The translations under genes and the position numbers were made by a program. The notes beneath the pieces were generated by a model. It was not told the origin of the DNA. It saw nothing but the letters and a program-made list of their open reading frames with translations, and ran no database searches. A stretch of 64,000 bases of DNA from contig NC_011126.1 in the NCBI RefSeq assembly GCF_000020785.1, forward strand, positions 1,488,001 to 1,552,000, read 5' to 3'. Every line of letters starts with the position of its first letter. Position 1 is the first letter of the stretch. This DNA comes from Hydrogenobaculum sp. Y04AAS1 (lineage in GTDB: Bacteria; Aquificota; Aquificia; Aquificales; Aquificaceae). Below are positions 36,840 through 46,242 of the stretch, piece by piece.

Positions 36840-37933
36840 GCTTATACAAAGGTATCAAAACCGCTATCATATACGGGGCTGGTAATAACGGAGCTATTAC
36901 ATATGAGCATCTTGTAGAAAACGGTATAGAAGTAATAGCTTTTATAGATGATTTTAAGAGCGGAGAATACTTTGGAAAACCTATTATAAAACTTGAAGAT
37001 TTGAACAAATACAAAGCAGATGCTTATTTTATAGGAACAGCGGAGAGCGTGAAGAAAATCTTTGATTTTGCGAGTAAGCTCGAACATTATGTAGATAAAG
37101 AAAGGATATTGTATTCTCTTATACCAGCTTGTGATAAAAGCGGTAATAAAATAGAAATTTTTTCTCCACCAAAGTGTATAGATGACTACATAAATTTATT
37201 TGAAGATAACGATTTTAAGAAAGATTTGATAAACAACTTTAACGATATAAAATTTTACAATACTAACATTACGAAAAGTTTTATCCAAATAAATATTAAA
37301 CTTTTAAGCTTATTTTTAAAATACAAAGTAAACGCTAACGAGGAGGAATATTCTTACAAAGAAATAAATTTTGACGTAGAAGAAGGAGATATTGTGCTTG
37401 ATTGCGGTGTGAATAGTTCTAAAAGCGGCGGATTAAACTGTATTTATTTTGCTAAAAAAGCTGGTATAAACGGTAAAGTTTACGCTTTTGAACCTATACC
37501 AAGGATATATAACGAGCTTTTGGAAGATATAAAAGGATATAACAATGTAATAGCTATAAATAAAGGTTTATCTGATAAAAGTCAACAAGCTTATTTTGAA
37601 GATTTTAGTGCTAGGAGCAAAGTTAGCAACAGCGGTAATATAAAAGTGGAGCTAACAACAATAGATGATTTTGTTAGAGAGAAAAATATACCAAAAGTGG
37701 ATTTTATAAAGATGGATATAGAAGGCGCTGAGCTTGATGCTCTAAAAGGAGCTATAAATACTATAAAAACCTTCAAACCAAAATTGGCAATATGCATTTA
37801 TCACAAACCAGAGCACTTTTATGAGATCCCAACATTTATAAAATCTATAGTCCCAGAATATAAAATATGGCTTTTAAACAATGAATCACCAATTGATTTT
37901 TGGAATGGTACAAAAGCGTTTTGTAAGGTATAG
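36836..37933 (+). CDS. FkbM-family methyltransferase with N-terminal Rossmann module
   Basis: A 365-aa protein. Residues ~5-75 are the small Rossmann module AIIYGAGNNGAI with VIAFIDD, homologous to the C-termini of neighbouring glycosyltransferases. From about residue 180 there is an FkbM SAM methyltransferase: GDIVLDCGVNSSKSGG, VYAFEPIPRIY, LTTIDDF and VDFIKMDIEGAELDALKGA. It probably O-methylates a sugar of the surface glycan. It is coupled by a 4-nt overlap to the upstream glycosyltransferase and ends 4 nt from the convergent paralogue gene. Confidence 0.85.
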   Translation: MSLYKGIKTAIIYGAGNNGAITYEHLVENGIEVIAFIDDFKSGEYFGKPIIKLEDLNKYKADAYFIGTAESVKKIFDFASKLEHYVDKERILYSLIPACDKSGNKIEIFSPPKCIDDYINLFEDNDFKKDLINNFNDIKFYNTNITKSFIQINIKLLSLFLKYKVNANEEEYSYKEINFDVEEGDIVLDCGVNSSKSGGLNCIYFAKKAGINGKVYAFEPIPRIYNELLEDIKGYNNVIAINKGLSDKSQQAYFEDFSARSKVSNSGNIKVELTTIDDFVREKNIPKVDFIKMDIEGAELDALKGAINTIKTFKPKLAICIYHKPEHFYEIPTFIKSIVPEYKIWLLNNESPIDFWNGTKAFCKV

Positions 37934-37937
37934 ATTT

Positions 37938-39188
37938 TTAAATTTTTTCATGGCTAAAAGCTAGGTCTTTTAGCCACAGTATTTGTTTATCTATTTTGGC
38001 TTTCAGCTTTTCATAAACATATTTGGATTGCGGCGATACCAATATCATATCTACGCTATCTGGCATATCTTGTGGTTTTAGGATAGGTTTTCCCATAAGC
38101 TCTATATCTTTTGAATTATCGTCTATGAAGCAACATACTTTATCTGACAATAAATCATCGTAAGTAGCATATACTAAATATCCAAGTATACCAGCTCCGT
38201 ATATGGCTATATTCTTATATTCTCCAGCCAAATCTTTTATATTGTTTTCAAGGTTTTTAGAATAAATAGCCATAAAGATATTGTAGTGTGAGTGCATTAT
38301 CTGGTTTTTCTCAAATGTTTTTATGATGCCATCGCATCCTTCCAGTTGTTCAATATCTATTTCTTTTAAATCTTTTAAAGCTATGTTGTATCTAAACACA
38401 TCCAATTTGTATGTCTCTTCTGATGAGAAGGTAGCCCCTTCTTCGAATCCTAAATGCACGCACAAAGATATGTTGGAAACTATACTATATTTTTTATAAT
38501 AAATTAGCTCCATAGGTATTTCAACATCGTATCCATATCTTATAAGCCATTGTTTTGGTGTATTTACAACCCCCTTATAAAATTTTTCCATTCTTTTGTT
38601 TTCAAAATAGTTATCTAAAAATCTACCTTCATTTCTATCTACACTCCCGTATCTAACTTTAATCCACTTATCTTTCCAGCTTGCCCATCCCCACGTGTTA
38701 AAGTTATCTGTCTTTGCATAATCACACGGTATATCTACAATATTGTAAGCACAAACAAACCATACATCTTCATCATGCTTAAATTTATTTAACATCTTTT
38801 CTAAAAACCAAAAACCAGATAAACTTATATATATATCTTCTTCTAAAACTATACCCTGTTCTTCATTCTCAAAAAACCAATTTAACGCTTCTATAATACC
38901 TTCTCGCATACCCATATTTTTTTCTCTAAACAGCGTTTTAACCTCACAACCCCAATCTATGTTTGATAATATATAATCTCTGACTGCCAGTATCTTTTCC
39001 TTTTCTCCTTCTACATGCTCTCTTGGTCCATCTTGAGCTATATAAAGCTTTTTTGGTTTTACTTTTTTTACCTGACCAAAAGCTTTTTTTACTAAATCAA
39101 GTCTGCTAAATGGTATATATAAAACAGGTGTCTCCAATCCCTTGCCATATTTTTCTATAGCTTCTTTTTCATCTATAAACTTTATCAT
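37938..39188 (-). CDS. HlpA-like glycosyltransferase, paralogue 1
   Basis: 416 aa, the same architecture as the 35619 gene: GT-A-like domain with PVLYIPFSRLDLV, KLYIAQDGPREHVEGE, GIVLEEDIYISLSGFWFLEK and WGWASWKDKW, then a C-terminal Rossmann module IAIYGAGILGYLVYATYDD with CCFIDDN. It overlaps its upstream paralogue by 4 nt. The first ~95 residues and the Rossmann module are almost the same in both proteins, while the middle (about residues 180-310) differs strongly, as expected if the acceptor or donor specificity has diverged. Confidence 0.8.
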   Translation of the reverse strand: MIKFIDEKEAIEKYGKGLETPVLYIPFSRLDLVKKAFGQVKKVKPKKLYIAQDGPREHVEGEKEKILAVRDYILSNIDWGCEVKTLFREKNMGMREGIIEALNWFFENEEQGIVLEEDIYISLSGFWFLEKMLNKFKHDEDVWFVCAYNIVDIPCDYAKTDNFNTWGWASWKDKWIKVRYGSVDRNEGRFLDNYFENKRMEKFYKGVVNTPKQWLIRYGYDVEIPMELIYYKKYSIVSNISLCVHLGFEEGATFSSEETYKLDVFRYNIALKDLKEIDIEQLEGCDGIIKTFEKNQIMHSHYNIFMAIYSKNLENNIKDLAGEYKNIAIYGAGILGYLVYATYDDLLSDKVCCFIDDNSKDIELMGKPILKPQDMPDSVDMILVSPQSKYVYEKLKAKIDKQILWLKDLAFSHEKI

Positions 39189-40417
39189 GGCGAAAACAAT
39201 AAATCCTTAAGCCACACCGCATTCTTACCAGCTACTTTCTCTTTCATATTTTCATAAGCTTTTCTAGATTGTGGCGATATAATAACCAAATCTACATCAT
39301 CTGGCATATCTTGAGGTTTTATAACAGGTTTTCCCATCAACTCAATATCTTTAGGATCATCATCTACAAAGCAACAAACTTTATCAGCTAGCATATCTTC
39401 ATAAGCAGCATAGAACTGACGTCCTGCTATACCAGCACCGTAGATAACTATTTTTTTGTAATGAGAAGCTATATTAGAAATACTTGCTTCAGATTTGCTA
39501 TCTGATATTGGAAAATCTATGATTTTTTCCCATATGGTGCACCAATTTTCAAATGTTTTGACTGTAGGTATTTCTTTATAATCTTCCAAGTAATCTACGT
39601 CTATTTCTCTAATATCTTCTATCTTTGGATGGTATATACGTAGGCTTTCGTTAAATAGTGTTGTATTATATGTACTCTCACTAAACCCTAAATGAACACT
39701 CAAAGGATATTTTGGTATTATAGTATAAGCATGATTTAATATCGTTTCAAGATTCATTTGAGAGTCATAAAGCAAAGGCTCTACTGATTTAATAAAAGCC
39801 TTTAGAGCGTTTGCTAAACGTTTGTTTTTAAAGCTATTATCTATAAAATCAATATTTTTTACTTCCTTAAAGCTAATCTTTTCCCACTTATCTTTCCAGC
39901 CAGCCCATCCCCAAGAAATAAAAAAATCTGTTTTTGCATAGTCATAACGCATATCTGTCCTGTTAAGAATGTTATAAGCCAGCACAAACCATACATCTTT
40001 GTCATATTTAAATTTATTTAGCATTTTTTCTAAAAAATGGAATCCGGATAAACTCATATATATATCTTCTTCTATAAATATGCCCTGCTCTTCATTCTCA
40101 AAAAACCAATCAATAGCGCCGATCAATGCATTATTAAGTCCTAAATTTTTTTCTCTAAACAGCGTTTTAACCTCACAACCCCAATCTATGTTTGATAATA
40201 TATAATCTCTGACTGCCAATACTTTCTCTTTCTCGCCTTCTACATGTTCTCTTGGTCCATCTTGAGCTATGTAAAGCTTTTTTGGTTTTACTTTCTTTAT
40301 CTGCCTAAAAGCTTTTTCTACTAAATCAAGCCTATTAAATACTGTATATAAAACAGGTGTTTCTAACCCCTTGCCATATTTTTCTATAGCTTCTTTTTCA
40401 TCTATAAACTTTATCAT
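39185..40417 (-). CDS. HlpA-like glycosyltransferase, paralogue 2
   Basis: 410 aa with the same layout: PVLYTVFNRLDLV, KLYIAQDGPREHVEGE, GIFIEEDIYMSLSGFHFLEK, WGWAGWKDKW and a C-terminal IVIYGAGIAGRQFYAAYED with CCFVDDD. It precedes paralogue 1 in a tandem pair from one duplication; conserved ends with a divergent centre suggest either diversifying selection or gene conversion of the ends. It lies 16 nt downstream of the uxs-like gene on the same strand and is likely co-transcribed with it. Confidence 0.8.
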   Translation of the reverse strand: MIKFIDEKEAIEKYGKGLETPVLYTVFNRLDLVEKAFRQIKKVKPKKLYIAQDGPREHVEGEKEKVLAVRDYILSNIDWGCEVKTLFREKNLGLNNALIGAIDWFFENEEQGIFIEEDIYMSLSGFHFLEKMLNKFKYDKDVWFVLAYNILNRTDMRYDYAKTDFFISWGWAGWKDKWEKISFKEVKNIDFIDNSFKNKRLANALKAFIKSVEPLLYDSQMNLETILNHAYTIIPKYPLSVHLGFSESTYNTTLFNESLRIYHPKIEDIREIDVDYLEDYKEIPTVKTFENWCTIWEKIIDFPISDSKSEASISNIASHYKKIVIYGAGIAGRQFYAAYEDMLADKVCCFVDDDPKDIELMGKPVIKPQDMPDDVDLVIISPQSRKAYENMKEKVAGKNAVWLKDLLFSP

Positions 40418-40433
40418 AGATTAGATTATACTA

Positions 40434-41375
40434 TCAAACACCCAAAAATGCTTTAAAATACTCGATGGTTTTGATAAGACCTTCTTGTAGTGGGACTTTT
40501 GGCTCCCAGTTTAATCGGCTTTTAGCAAGAGTAATGTCTGGCTGACGCTGTTTTGGATCATCTTGGGGAAGGGGTTTGAAGACTATCTTTGATTTGCTTT
40601 TAGTGAGTTTTAATATCATTTCTGCAAGTTCTAATATGCTAAATTCTCCTGGGTTTCCAAGGTTTACTGGACCTGTGAAGCCTTTTGGGCTATTCATCAT
40701 TTTTATGATGCCATCTACCATATCATCTATATAGCAAAAGCTTCTTGTTTGAGAACCATCGCCGTATACTGTGATGTCTTCACCTTTTAGAGCTTGCACT
40801 ATAAAGTTTGATACAACTCTTCCGTCATTTGGCAACATACGAGGTCCATAGGTATTAAATATTCTAACCACTTTTATATCAAGATTGTGTTGCCTATGAT
40901 AATCAAAAAACAACGTCTCAGCGCATCTTTTACCCTCATCATAACAAGCCCTTGGACCAATTGGATTTACATTGCCCCAATAATCTTCTTTTTGAGGATG
41001 CACCGTTGGATCTCCGTAAACCTCTGAGGTAGAGGCTTGTAGTATCCTTATCTTTAATCTCTTTGCAAGTCCAAGCATATTTATAGCACCCATAACAGAG
41101 GTTTTGGTGGTCTGCACCGGGTCAAACTGATAATGAATAGGACTAGCAGGACAGGCTAAGTTGTAGATTTCATCCACTTCCACATAAAGAGGAAACGTTA
41201 TATCGTGTCTTAGCACCTCAAAGTAAGGATTTCCAAGAAGATGTTTTATATTTTCCTTAGAACCCGTGAAAAAATTATCTACACATATAACTTCGTTGCC
41301 TTCCTCAAGAAGTCTCTCACAAAGATGAGATCCTATGAAACCAGCACCGCCTGTTATCAAAATCCTTTTTCTCAT
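40434..41375 (-). CDS. UDP-glucuronate decarboxylase (UXS-like SDR epimerase)
   Basis: A 313-aa extended short-chain dehydrogenase. The NAD motif is [18 protein letters not shown], then [27 protein letters not shown], the catalytic YDEGKR (Tyr, Lys) and [10 protein letters not shown], followed by [15 protein letters not shown]. The PASP...YDEGKR combination is typical of UDP-xylose synthase, which decarboxylates UDP-glucuronate to UDP-xylose, rather than of UDP-glucose 4-epimerase. It probably supplies a pentose donor to the adjacent glycosyltransferases. TTAGGAAAA precedes the ATG. Confidence 0.88.
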   Translation of the reverse strand: MRKRILITGGAGFIGSHLCERLLEEGNEVICVDNFFTGSKENIKHLLGNPYFEVLRHDITFPLYVEVDEIYNLACPASPIHYQFDPVQTTKTSVMGAINMLGLAKRLKIRILQASTSEVYGDPTVHPQKEDYWGNVNPIGPRACYDEGKRCAETLFFDYHRQHNLDIKVVRIFNTYGPRMLPNDGRVVSNFIVQALKGEDITVYGDGSQTRSFCYIDDMVDGIIKMMNSPKGFTGPVNLGNPGEFSILELAEMILKLTKSKSKIVFKPLPQDDPKQRQPDITLAKSRLNWEPKVPLQEGLIKTIEYFKAFLGV

Positions 41376-41378
41376 GTT

Positions 41379-41402
41379 ATTTTCCTAAAAGCCAAAAACT
41401 TT
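41379..41402 (-). repeat. Upstream motif shared with gyrB
   Basis: The complement, running AAGTTTTTGGCTTTTAGG and on, recurs with a 1-nt insertion at 54281-54306 before gyrB. Here it ends 3 nt before the uxs-like ATG and contains its ribosome-site-like AGGAAAA. Confidence 0.5.
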
Positions 41403-41538
41403 AAATTTTTATATGGTATCATAGCTTTTATTATAACAAAATATAAAAATTGAGAACATTAGATACTTAAGATGATGGAGCTTGAAGGTCTTTTTGTGGT
41501 AAAGCTAAGAAGCTATTTCCAAACTTTTTGTTTGTACA

Positions 41539-41544
41539 TATAAT
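41539..41544 (+). promoter_or_regulatory. -10 box TATAAT of dnaE
   Basis: TATAAT is 7 nt before ATG 41552; no leader or ribosome site fits. The rest of the 176-nt gap shows nothing else I can support. Confidence 0.6.
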
Positions 41545-41551
41545 CAAATTT

Positions 41552-44500
41552 ATGAAAGATTTTGTGCATCTTCATCTTCACACCCAATATTCGCTTTTGG
41601 ACGGAGCTATAAAGATAAAGGATTTGGCTAAAAAGGCAAAGGAATACGGCTATAAGGCTGTGGCTATAACGGATCATGGTAACCTTTTTGGTACTATGAG
41701 CTTTTACAAAGAGATGAAGGCAAACGGTATAAAGCCCATTATAGGTATGGAAGCTTACTTTACCACAGGAAAAAGAACTGAGCATAAAGGAAAAGGTTCT
41801 GAAGATAACATAACAGATAGAATAAACCACCATATCATACTTTTGGCAAAAAACGACACTGGGCTTAAAAACCTCATGAAGCTTTCTTCTATAGCTTTTA
41901 TTGAAGGCTTTTACTATAAACCAAGGATAGATTATGAAGTGTTAGAGCAGCATGCGGAAGGTCTAATCGCTTTGACGGCCTGTCTTAAGGGAGTGCCTAC
42001 TTTTTACGCAGCTCAAGGCAACGAAGAGATGGCTTATAATTGGGTTAAAAAGTTTAAAGATATCTTTGGGGATGATCTTTATTTAGAGCTTCAATCAAAT
42101 CATATACCAGCTCAGGAAACCGCCAATAAAACCCTTATAGATATAGCCAAAAGATACAACGTAAAGTTTGCGGCCACCAACGATTGTCATTACCTTTTGG
42201 AAGAAGATTTGAGGGCTCACAACGTGTTGATGGCAATTCAGATGAAAAAAACACTTCAGGAGCTTGGAGAAGATGCTTTTGGGCACTATGATGGTATGCA
42301 CTTTGCCTCATACGAGGAGATGGTAAAGAAATTTGAAGGAAAGTGGAGTGAGTGGGAAAAAGCGCTTTTAAACACTGTTGAAATATCAGAAAAAGTTGCA
42401 GATTCTTTAAGCATATTTGAAGACAAATCTTACAAGTTTCCTGAGTTTTTTAAAGGTGATGATATAAATGTCAATATATCTTCTTACCTTAGAAATTTAG
42501 CCGTTGAGGGTCTTAAAAGCCGTATACAAAAATCTCAAATAAGCAAAAATATACCAGAAAAAGAGTACTGGGACAGACTAAATTATGAATTAGAAGTAAT
42601 ACAAAATATGGGTTTTGATAGTTATTTCTTGATAGTATCGGATTTTATAAACTGGTCAAAATCAAACAACATACCCGTGGGTCCTGGAAGAGGTTCTGCG
42701 GCTGGGTCTTTGGTGGCTTTTGCTCTAAACATTACAGACGTTGATCCGTTAAAGCACGGACTTATCTTCGAAAGATTTTTAAATCCAGAGCGTATATCTA
42801 TGCCAGATATAGATGTAGACTTTTGCATGGACAACCGGGATAAGGTTATAGAGTATGTAAAAGAAAAATACGGCAAAGATTCTGTAGCTCAGATCATTAC
42901 TTACAATACGATGAAAGCTAAACAAACCCTTAGAGATGTGGCAAGGGCCATGGGTATGGCTTACAAAGACGCCGATGTACTAGCAAAACTTATACCTCAA
43001 GGCAACGTCCAAGGTACTTGGCTAAGCCTTGAAGAGATGTATATAACGCCCATAGAAGAGTTGATGGAGCGTTATGGACACAGAGGAGATATTGAAGATA
43101 ATGTAAAAAAATTTAGAGACCTTGCAAAAAAAGACCCTCAGATAAAAGAGCTTGTGGAAATATCTATAAAACTTGAGGGTCTTACAAGGCATACATCTTT
43201 GCATGCTGCTGGTATTGTGATAGCTCCAAAACCCCTTATAGAGTTGGCACCTTTGTATCTTGATAAATCGGTAAAAGATGATACTGGCAACATAGCTACC
43301 CAATACGATATGGCTCATTTAGAAGAGCTTGGGCTTGTCAAAATGGACTTTCTCGGATTAAAAACGCTTACAGAGCTATGGAAGATGAAAGAGCTTGTAA
43401 AACAAAACAAAGGTGTAGATATTGATTTCTTGTCTTTGGATTTTAACAACAAAGAAATTTACGAATTTTTAGCTACCGGTGAAACGATAGGGGTGTTTCA
43501 ACTGGAATCAAAGGGCATGAGGGAGCTTATAAAACGTTTAAAACCAGATAGATTTGAAGATATTGTAGCCGCTTTAGCCCTTTATAGACCAGGTCCTATA
43601 AAAAGCGGGATGGTAGATAAATTTATAAATAGAAAACTTGGTAAAGAAAAAGTTGTATACGAATTTGAAGAGCTTGAAGAGGTGCTAAAAGAAACTTATG
43701 GTCTCATTGTTTATCAAGAGCAGATCATGTTTATATCAAACATTCTTGCTGGGTTTACCATGGGAGAGGCAGATAATTTGAGAAAGGCTATAGGTAAGAA
43801 AAAGGCTGATCTCATGGCAAAGATAAAAGATGATTTCATAAGAAGAAGCTGTGAAAGAGGCTATCCTAAGGATAAAATAGAAAAACTTTGGTCTGAAATA
43901 GAGGAGTTTGCCTCTTATTCTTTCAACAAATCTCACTCTGTGGCTTACGGTTACATATCTTTTTGGACTGCTTACGTGAAGCTTTACTATCCAGATGAGT
44001 TTTATGCTGTGAAATTTTCTACAGAGAACTCCGATAAGAAGTTTATAAACCTTTTAAAAGATGCGAAGTCTTTTGGTATAAAAGTATTACCTCCAGATGT
44101 AAACAAATCCGATGTAGATTTTAAGATAGAAGTTCCAAGACACATAAGGTTTGGGCTTGGAAGAATAAAGGGTGTTGGTGAGGATACCGCAAGACATATA
44201 AAATCTATGCAAGAAAAAATTGGAAGAGACTTTCTAAGTTTTCAAGATTTTACCAAAAACACAGACAATAGGAAAGTGAATAAAAAAGTTTTAGAAGCTC
44301 TTTCAAAAGCAGGGGCTTTTGATAGTCTTATAGAAAAAAGCGGTTATAAAAATAGAGAAGATTTTCTCTCAAGGCTTTTGAATTCTCAGGATATATCAAG
44401 CATAGCCCAGAGGTCGTTGTTTGGTATAAAAGCCTCGAAATCCACTGAGCAGATGGAACAAAGCTCTTCTATAGATATATTAAAATTAGAAAAGGAGGTT

Positions 44501-45157
44501 CTTGGTTTTTATATATCTGGGCATCCACTGGACAAATACAGCTGGATTTTATCTCACAACAAAGACATAACAAATATAGAAGATATAGATTTTGACAATA
44601 TGCCAAACCAAGCCATAGACAGCGAGGCTGGGCAAAACGCATCGGCGGAATATACGATTGTGGGTGTTATAAGCGATTTACAGATTAAAAAAACCAAAAA
44701 TGGTTCTTACATGGCTATTTTTAACCTTGTGGATAAAACGGATATTGTTGAAGTTGTGGTTTTCCCGGATAGGTATGCATCTTCTGAAGGTATTATAAAA
44801 GAAGATGAAGTGGTGGTGGTAAAGGGTGTTTTAGACATAGACATTGAAAATGAAAACCTTAAGATAGTGGCAAATGATCTTTATTCTATAGATTCTTTGC
44901 TAAATCAATACAACACGCTAACTCTTAAGATAGATGAGGAAAAAGCGAAAAACGGCTTTTTAGAAAAGCTTAAATCTATGCTGGACAAATATACGCCTAA
45001 GACTAACGAAGATGTTATGAAAACTCAAAAAGTTGTATTGGAACTAGACGTTAGCTCCTATAGGGCTATAGTACAAACCTCCAAGGATGTGGTGCTTTCA
45101 AAAACCCTCATAGAAGAACTCAGTAAATACGGTATAGAATTTTCTTTGGCATCTTAA
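41552..45157 (+). CDS. dnaE: DNA polymerase III alpha subunit
   Basis: 1201 aa from ATG 41552, which gives MKDFVHLHLHTQYSLLDG, the PHP-domain start; the TTG at 41528 would run through the promoter. The catalytic region has GPGRGSAAGSLVAF and MPDIDVDFCMDNRDKVIEYV with the three acidic residues, then LDKSVKDD, FQLESKGMRELIKRL and ALYRPGPI. The C-terminus has a helix-hairpin-helix (IKGVGEDTARHI) and an OB-fold region (YTIVGVISDLQIKKTKNGSYMAIF). It is the replicative polymerase of the bacterial DnaE1 type. The stop codon overlaps the putative Pho box of pstS. Confidence 0.97.
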   Translation: MKDFVHLHLHTQYSLLDGAIKIKDLAKKAKEYGYKAVAITDHGNLFGTMSFYKEMKANGIKPIIGMEAYFTTGKRTEHKGKGSEDNITDRINHHIILLAKNDTGLKNLMKLSSIAFIEGFYYKPRIDYEVLEQHAEGLIALTACLKGVPTFYAAQGNEEMAYNWVKKFKDIFGDDLYLELQSNHIPAQETANKTLIDIAKRYNVKFAATNDCHYLLEEDLRAHNVLMAIQMKKTLQELGEDAFGHYDGMHFASYEEMVKKFEGKWSEWEKALLNTVEISEKVADSLSIFEDKSYKFPEFFKGDDINVNISSYLRNLAVEGLKSRIQKSQISKNIPEKEYWDRLNYELEVIQNMGFDSYFLIVSDFINWSKSNNIPVGPGRGSAAGSLVAFALNITDVDPLKHGLIFERFLNPERISMPDIDVDFCMDNRDKVIEYVKEKYGKDSVAQIITYNTMKAKQTLRDVARAMGMAYKDADVLAKLIPQGNVQGTWLSLEEMYITPIEELMERYGHRGDIEDNVKKFRDLAKKDPQIKELVEISIKLEGLTRHTSLHAAGIVIAPKPLIELAPLYLDKSVKDDTGNIATQYDMAHLEELGLVKMDFLGLKTLTELWKMKELVKQNKGVDIDFLSLDFNNKEIYEFLATGETIGVFQLESKGMRELIKRLKPDRFEDIVAALALYRPGPIKSGMVDKFINRKLGKEKVVYEFEELEEVLKETYGLIVYQEQIMFISNILAGFTMGEADNLRKAIGKKKADLMAKIKDDFIRRSCERGYPKDKIEKLWSEIEEFASYSFNKSHSVAYGYISFWTAYVKLYYPDEFYAVKFSTENSDKKFINLLKDAKSFGIKVLPPDVNKSDVDFKIEVPRHIRFGLGRIKGVGEDTARHIKSMQEKIGRDFLSFQDFTKNTDNRKVNKKVLEALSKAGAFDSLIEKSGYKNREDFLSRLLNSQDISSIAQRSLFGIKASKSTEQMEQSSSIDILKLEKEVLGFYISGHPLDKYSWILSHNKDITNIEDIDFDNMPNQAIDSEAGQNASAEYTIVGVISDLQIKKTKNGSYMAIFNLVDKTDIVEVVVFPDRYASSEGIIKEDEVVVVKGVLDIDIENENLKIVANDLYSIDSLLNQYNTLTLKIDEEKAKNGFLEKLKSMLDKYTPKTNEDVMKTQKVVLELDVSSYRAIVQTSKDVVLSKTLIEELSKYGIEFSLAS

Positions 45158-45185
45158 CGAAAAATTAACAATTCTTTTTTATAAT
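45154..45185 (+). promoter_or_regulatory. Possible Pho box and -10 of the pst operon
   Basis: TTAACG (45154-45159) and TTAACA (45165-45170) are direct repeats with an 11-nt period, like PhoB/PhoP boxes. They lie before TATAAT (45180-45185), where the -35 is poor. AAGGAGG precedes ATG 45214. Confidence 0.55.
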
Positions 45186-45213
45186 AAAAGCATCAAAACG
45201 TAAGGAGGTTTGT

Positions 45214-46224
45214 ATGAAGTTAAAACAAGTTTTAGCGGTAGCTGTTTTTGCTGGTAGCATTCAAGGAGCTATGGCTTGGACTATAACAGGAGCTGGTTCT
45301 ACATTTATCGAACCTGCTATGCAAAGATGGGCTCTTCACTTTAAGCAAGCCACCGGAAACCATGTAAACTACCAAGGTATAGGTTCTGGCGGTGGTATAC
45401 TCCAAGCTACAAAAAGAACGATAGATTTTGGTGCATCTGATGCTCCGTTAAAACCAGCAGAGTTGAAGGAAAGGGGCCTTATTCAGTGGCCAGATGCTAT
45501 AGGTGGTGTGGTAATGGGTTATAACATACCAGGTGTTGGAAACTATCAACTTCACCTCGCCGGTAAGCAAATATGCGATATTTATATGGGTAAGATAAGA
45601 TATTGGGATGACCCAAGGATAAAAGCCACAAACCCAAAATTAAATTTACCCCACGTACCGATCACACCGGTTCACAGAGCTGATGGTTCTGGTACCACTT
45701 GGATATTCACAAACTATCTTACAAAAGTATGTCCAGCTTGGGCACAAAAGATAGGGTTTAACACCTCTGTACCATGGCCGGTGGGTATAGGTGGTAAAGG
45801 TTCTGAGGGTGTGACAAACTATATAATGAGAGTTAGAGGTGCTATAGGTTATGTAGAATACGCTTATTTCAAGCAAAACCACTTCAACGTTGCAGTCTTA
45901 GAAAACAAGGCTGGTTGGTGGGTTGCTCCAACTATGCAAACCATGATAGCTGCTGCTAAACAAGCAAATTGGAACGAAGCTATTAAACAAGATTTTTATA
46001 TGGAGCTTCCAAACCCTCCAGGTAAAGACTCTTATCCTATAGAAGGTCCGACATTTATATTGCTTCCAAAAGGCAAAGCTACCAACTCTTACGTGTTGCA
46101 GTACTATACATGGGTCTTTAACCATGGTGATGCTGATTTGAGAGCTCTTGATTACATTACACTTCCAGATTTTGTCAAAAAGGATATAATGGCCTCTTGG
46201 AAAAAGCATGGCTTAAGCTGGTAA
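45214..46224 (+). CDS. pstS: Phosphate ABC transporter substrate-binding protein
   Basis: A 336-aa periplasmic protein. The signal peptide is MKLKQVLAVAVFAGSIQG with cleavage after AMA. The mature protein begins ITGAGSTFIEPAMQRW and has NYQGIGSGGGI, DFGASDAPL and HRADGSGTTWIFTNYL, the phosphate-contact loops. It binds inorganic phosphate and delivers it to PstCA. AAGGAGG lies well placed before the ATG. First gene of pstSCAB; no phoU follows. Confidence 0.97.
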   Translation: MKLKQVLAVAVFAGSIQGAMAWTITGAGSTFIEPAMQRWALHFKQATGNHVNYQGIGSGGGILQATKRTIDFGASDAPLKPAELKERGLIQWPDAIGGVVMGYNIPGVGNYQLHLAGKQICDIYMGKIRYWDDPRIKATNPKLNLPHVPITPVHRADGSGTTWIFTNYLTKVCPAWAQKIGFNTSVPWPVGIGGKGSEGVTNYIMRVRGAIGYVEYAYFKQNHFNVAVLENKAGWWVAPTMQTMIAAAKQANWNEAIKQDFYMELPNPPGKDSYPIEGPTFILLPKGKATNSYVLQYYTWVFNHGDADLRALDYITLPDFVKKDIMASWKKHGLSW

Positions 46225-46242
46225 TGACCAAGGTATAGATTT

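Noticed and set aside
41472-41543. Mini-frame MMELEGLFVVKL before dnaE
   Set aside because: Only 23 codons, no ribosome site, and it ends inside the dnaE promoter; it could be a remnant but nothing supports it.
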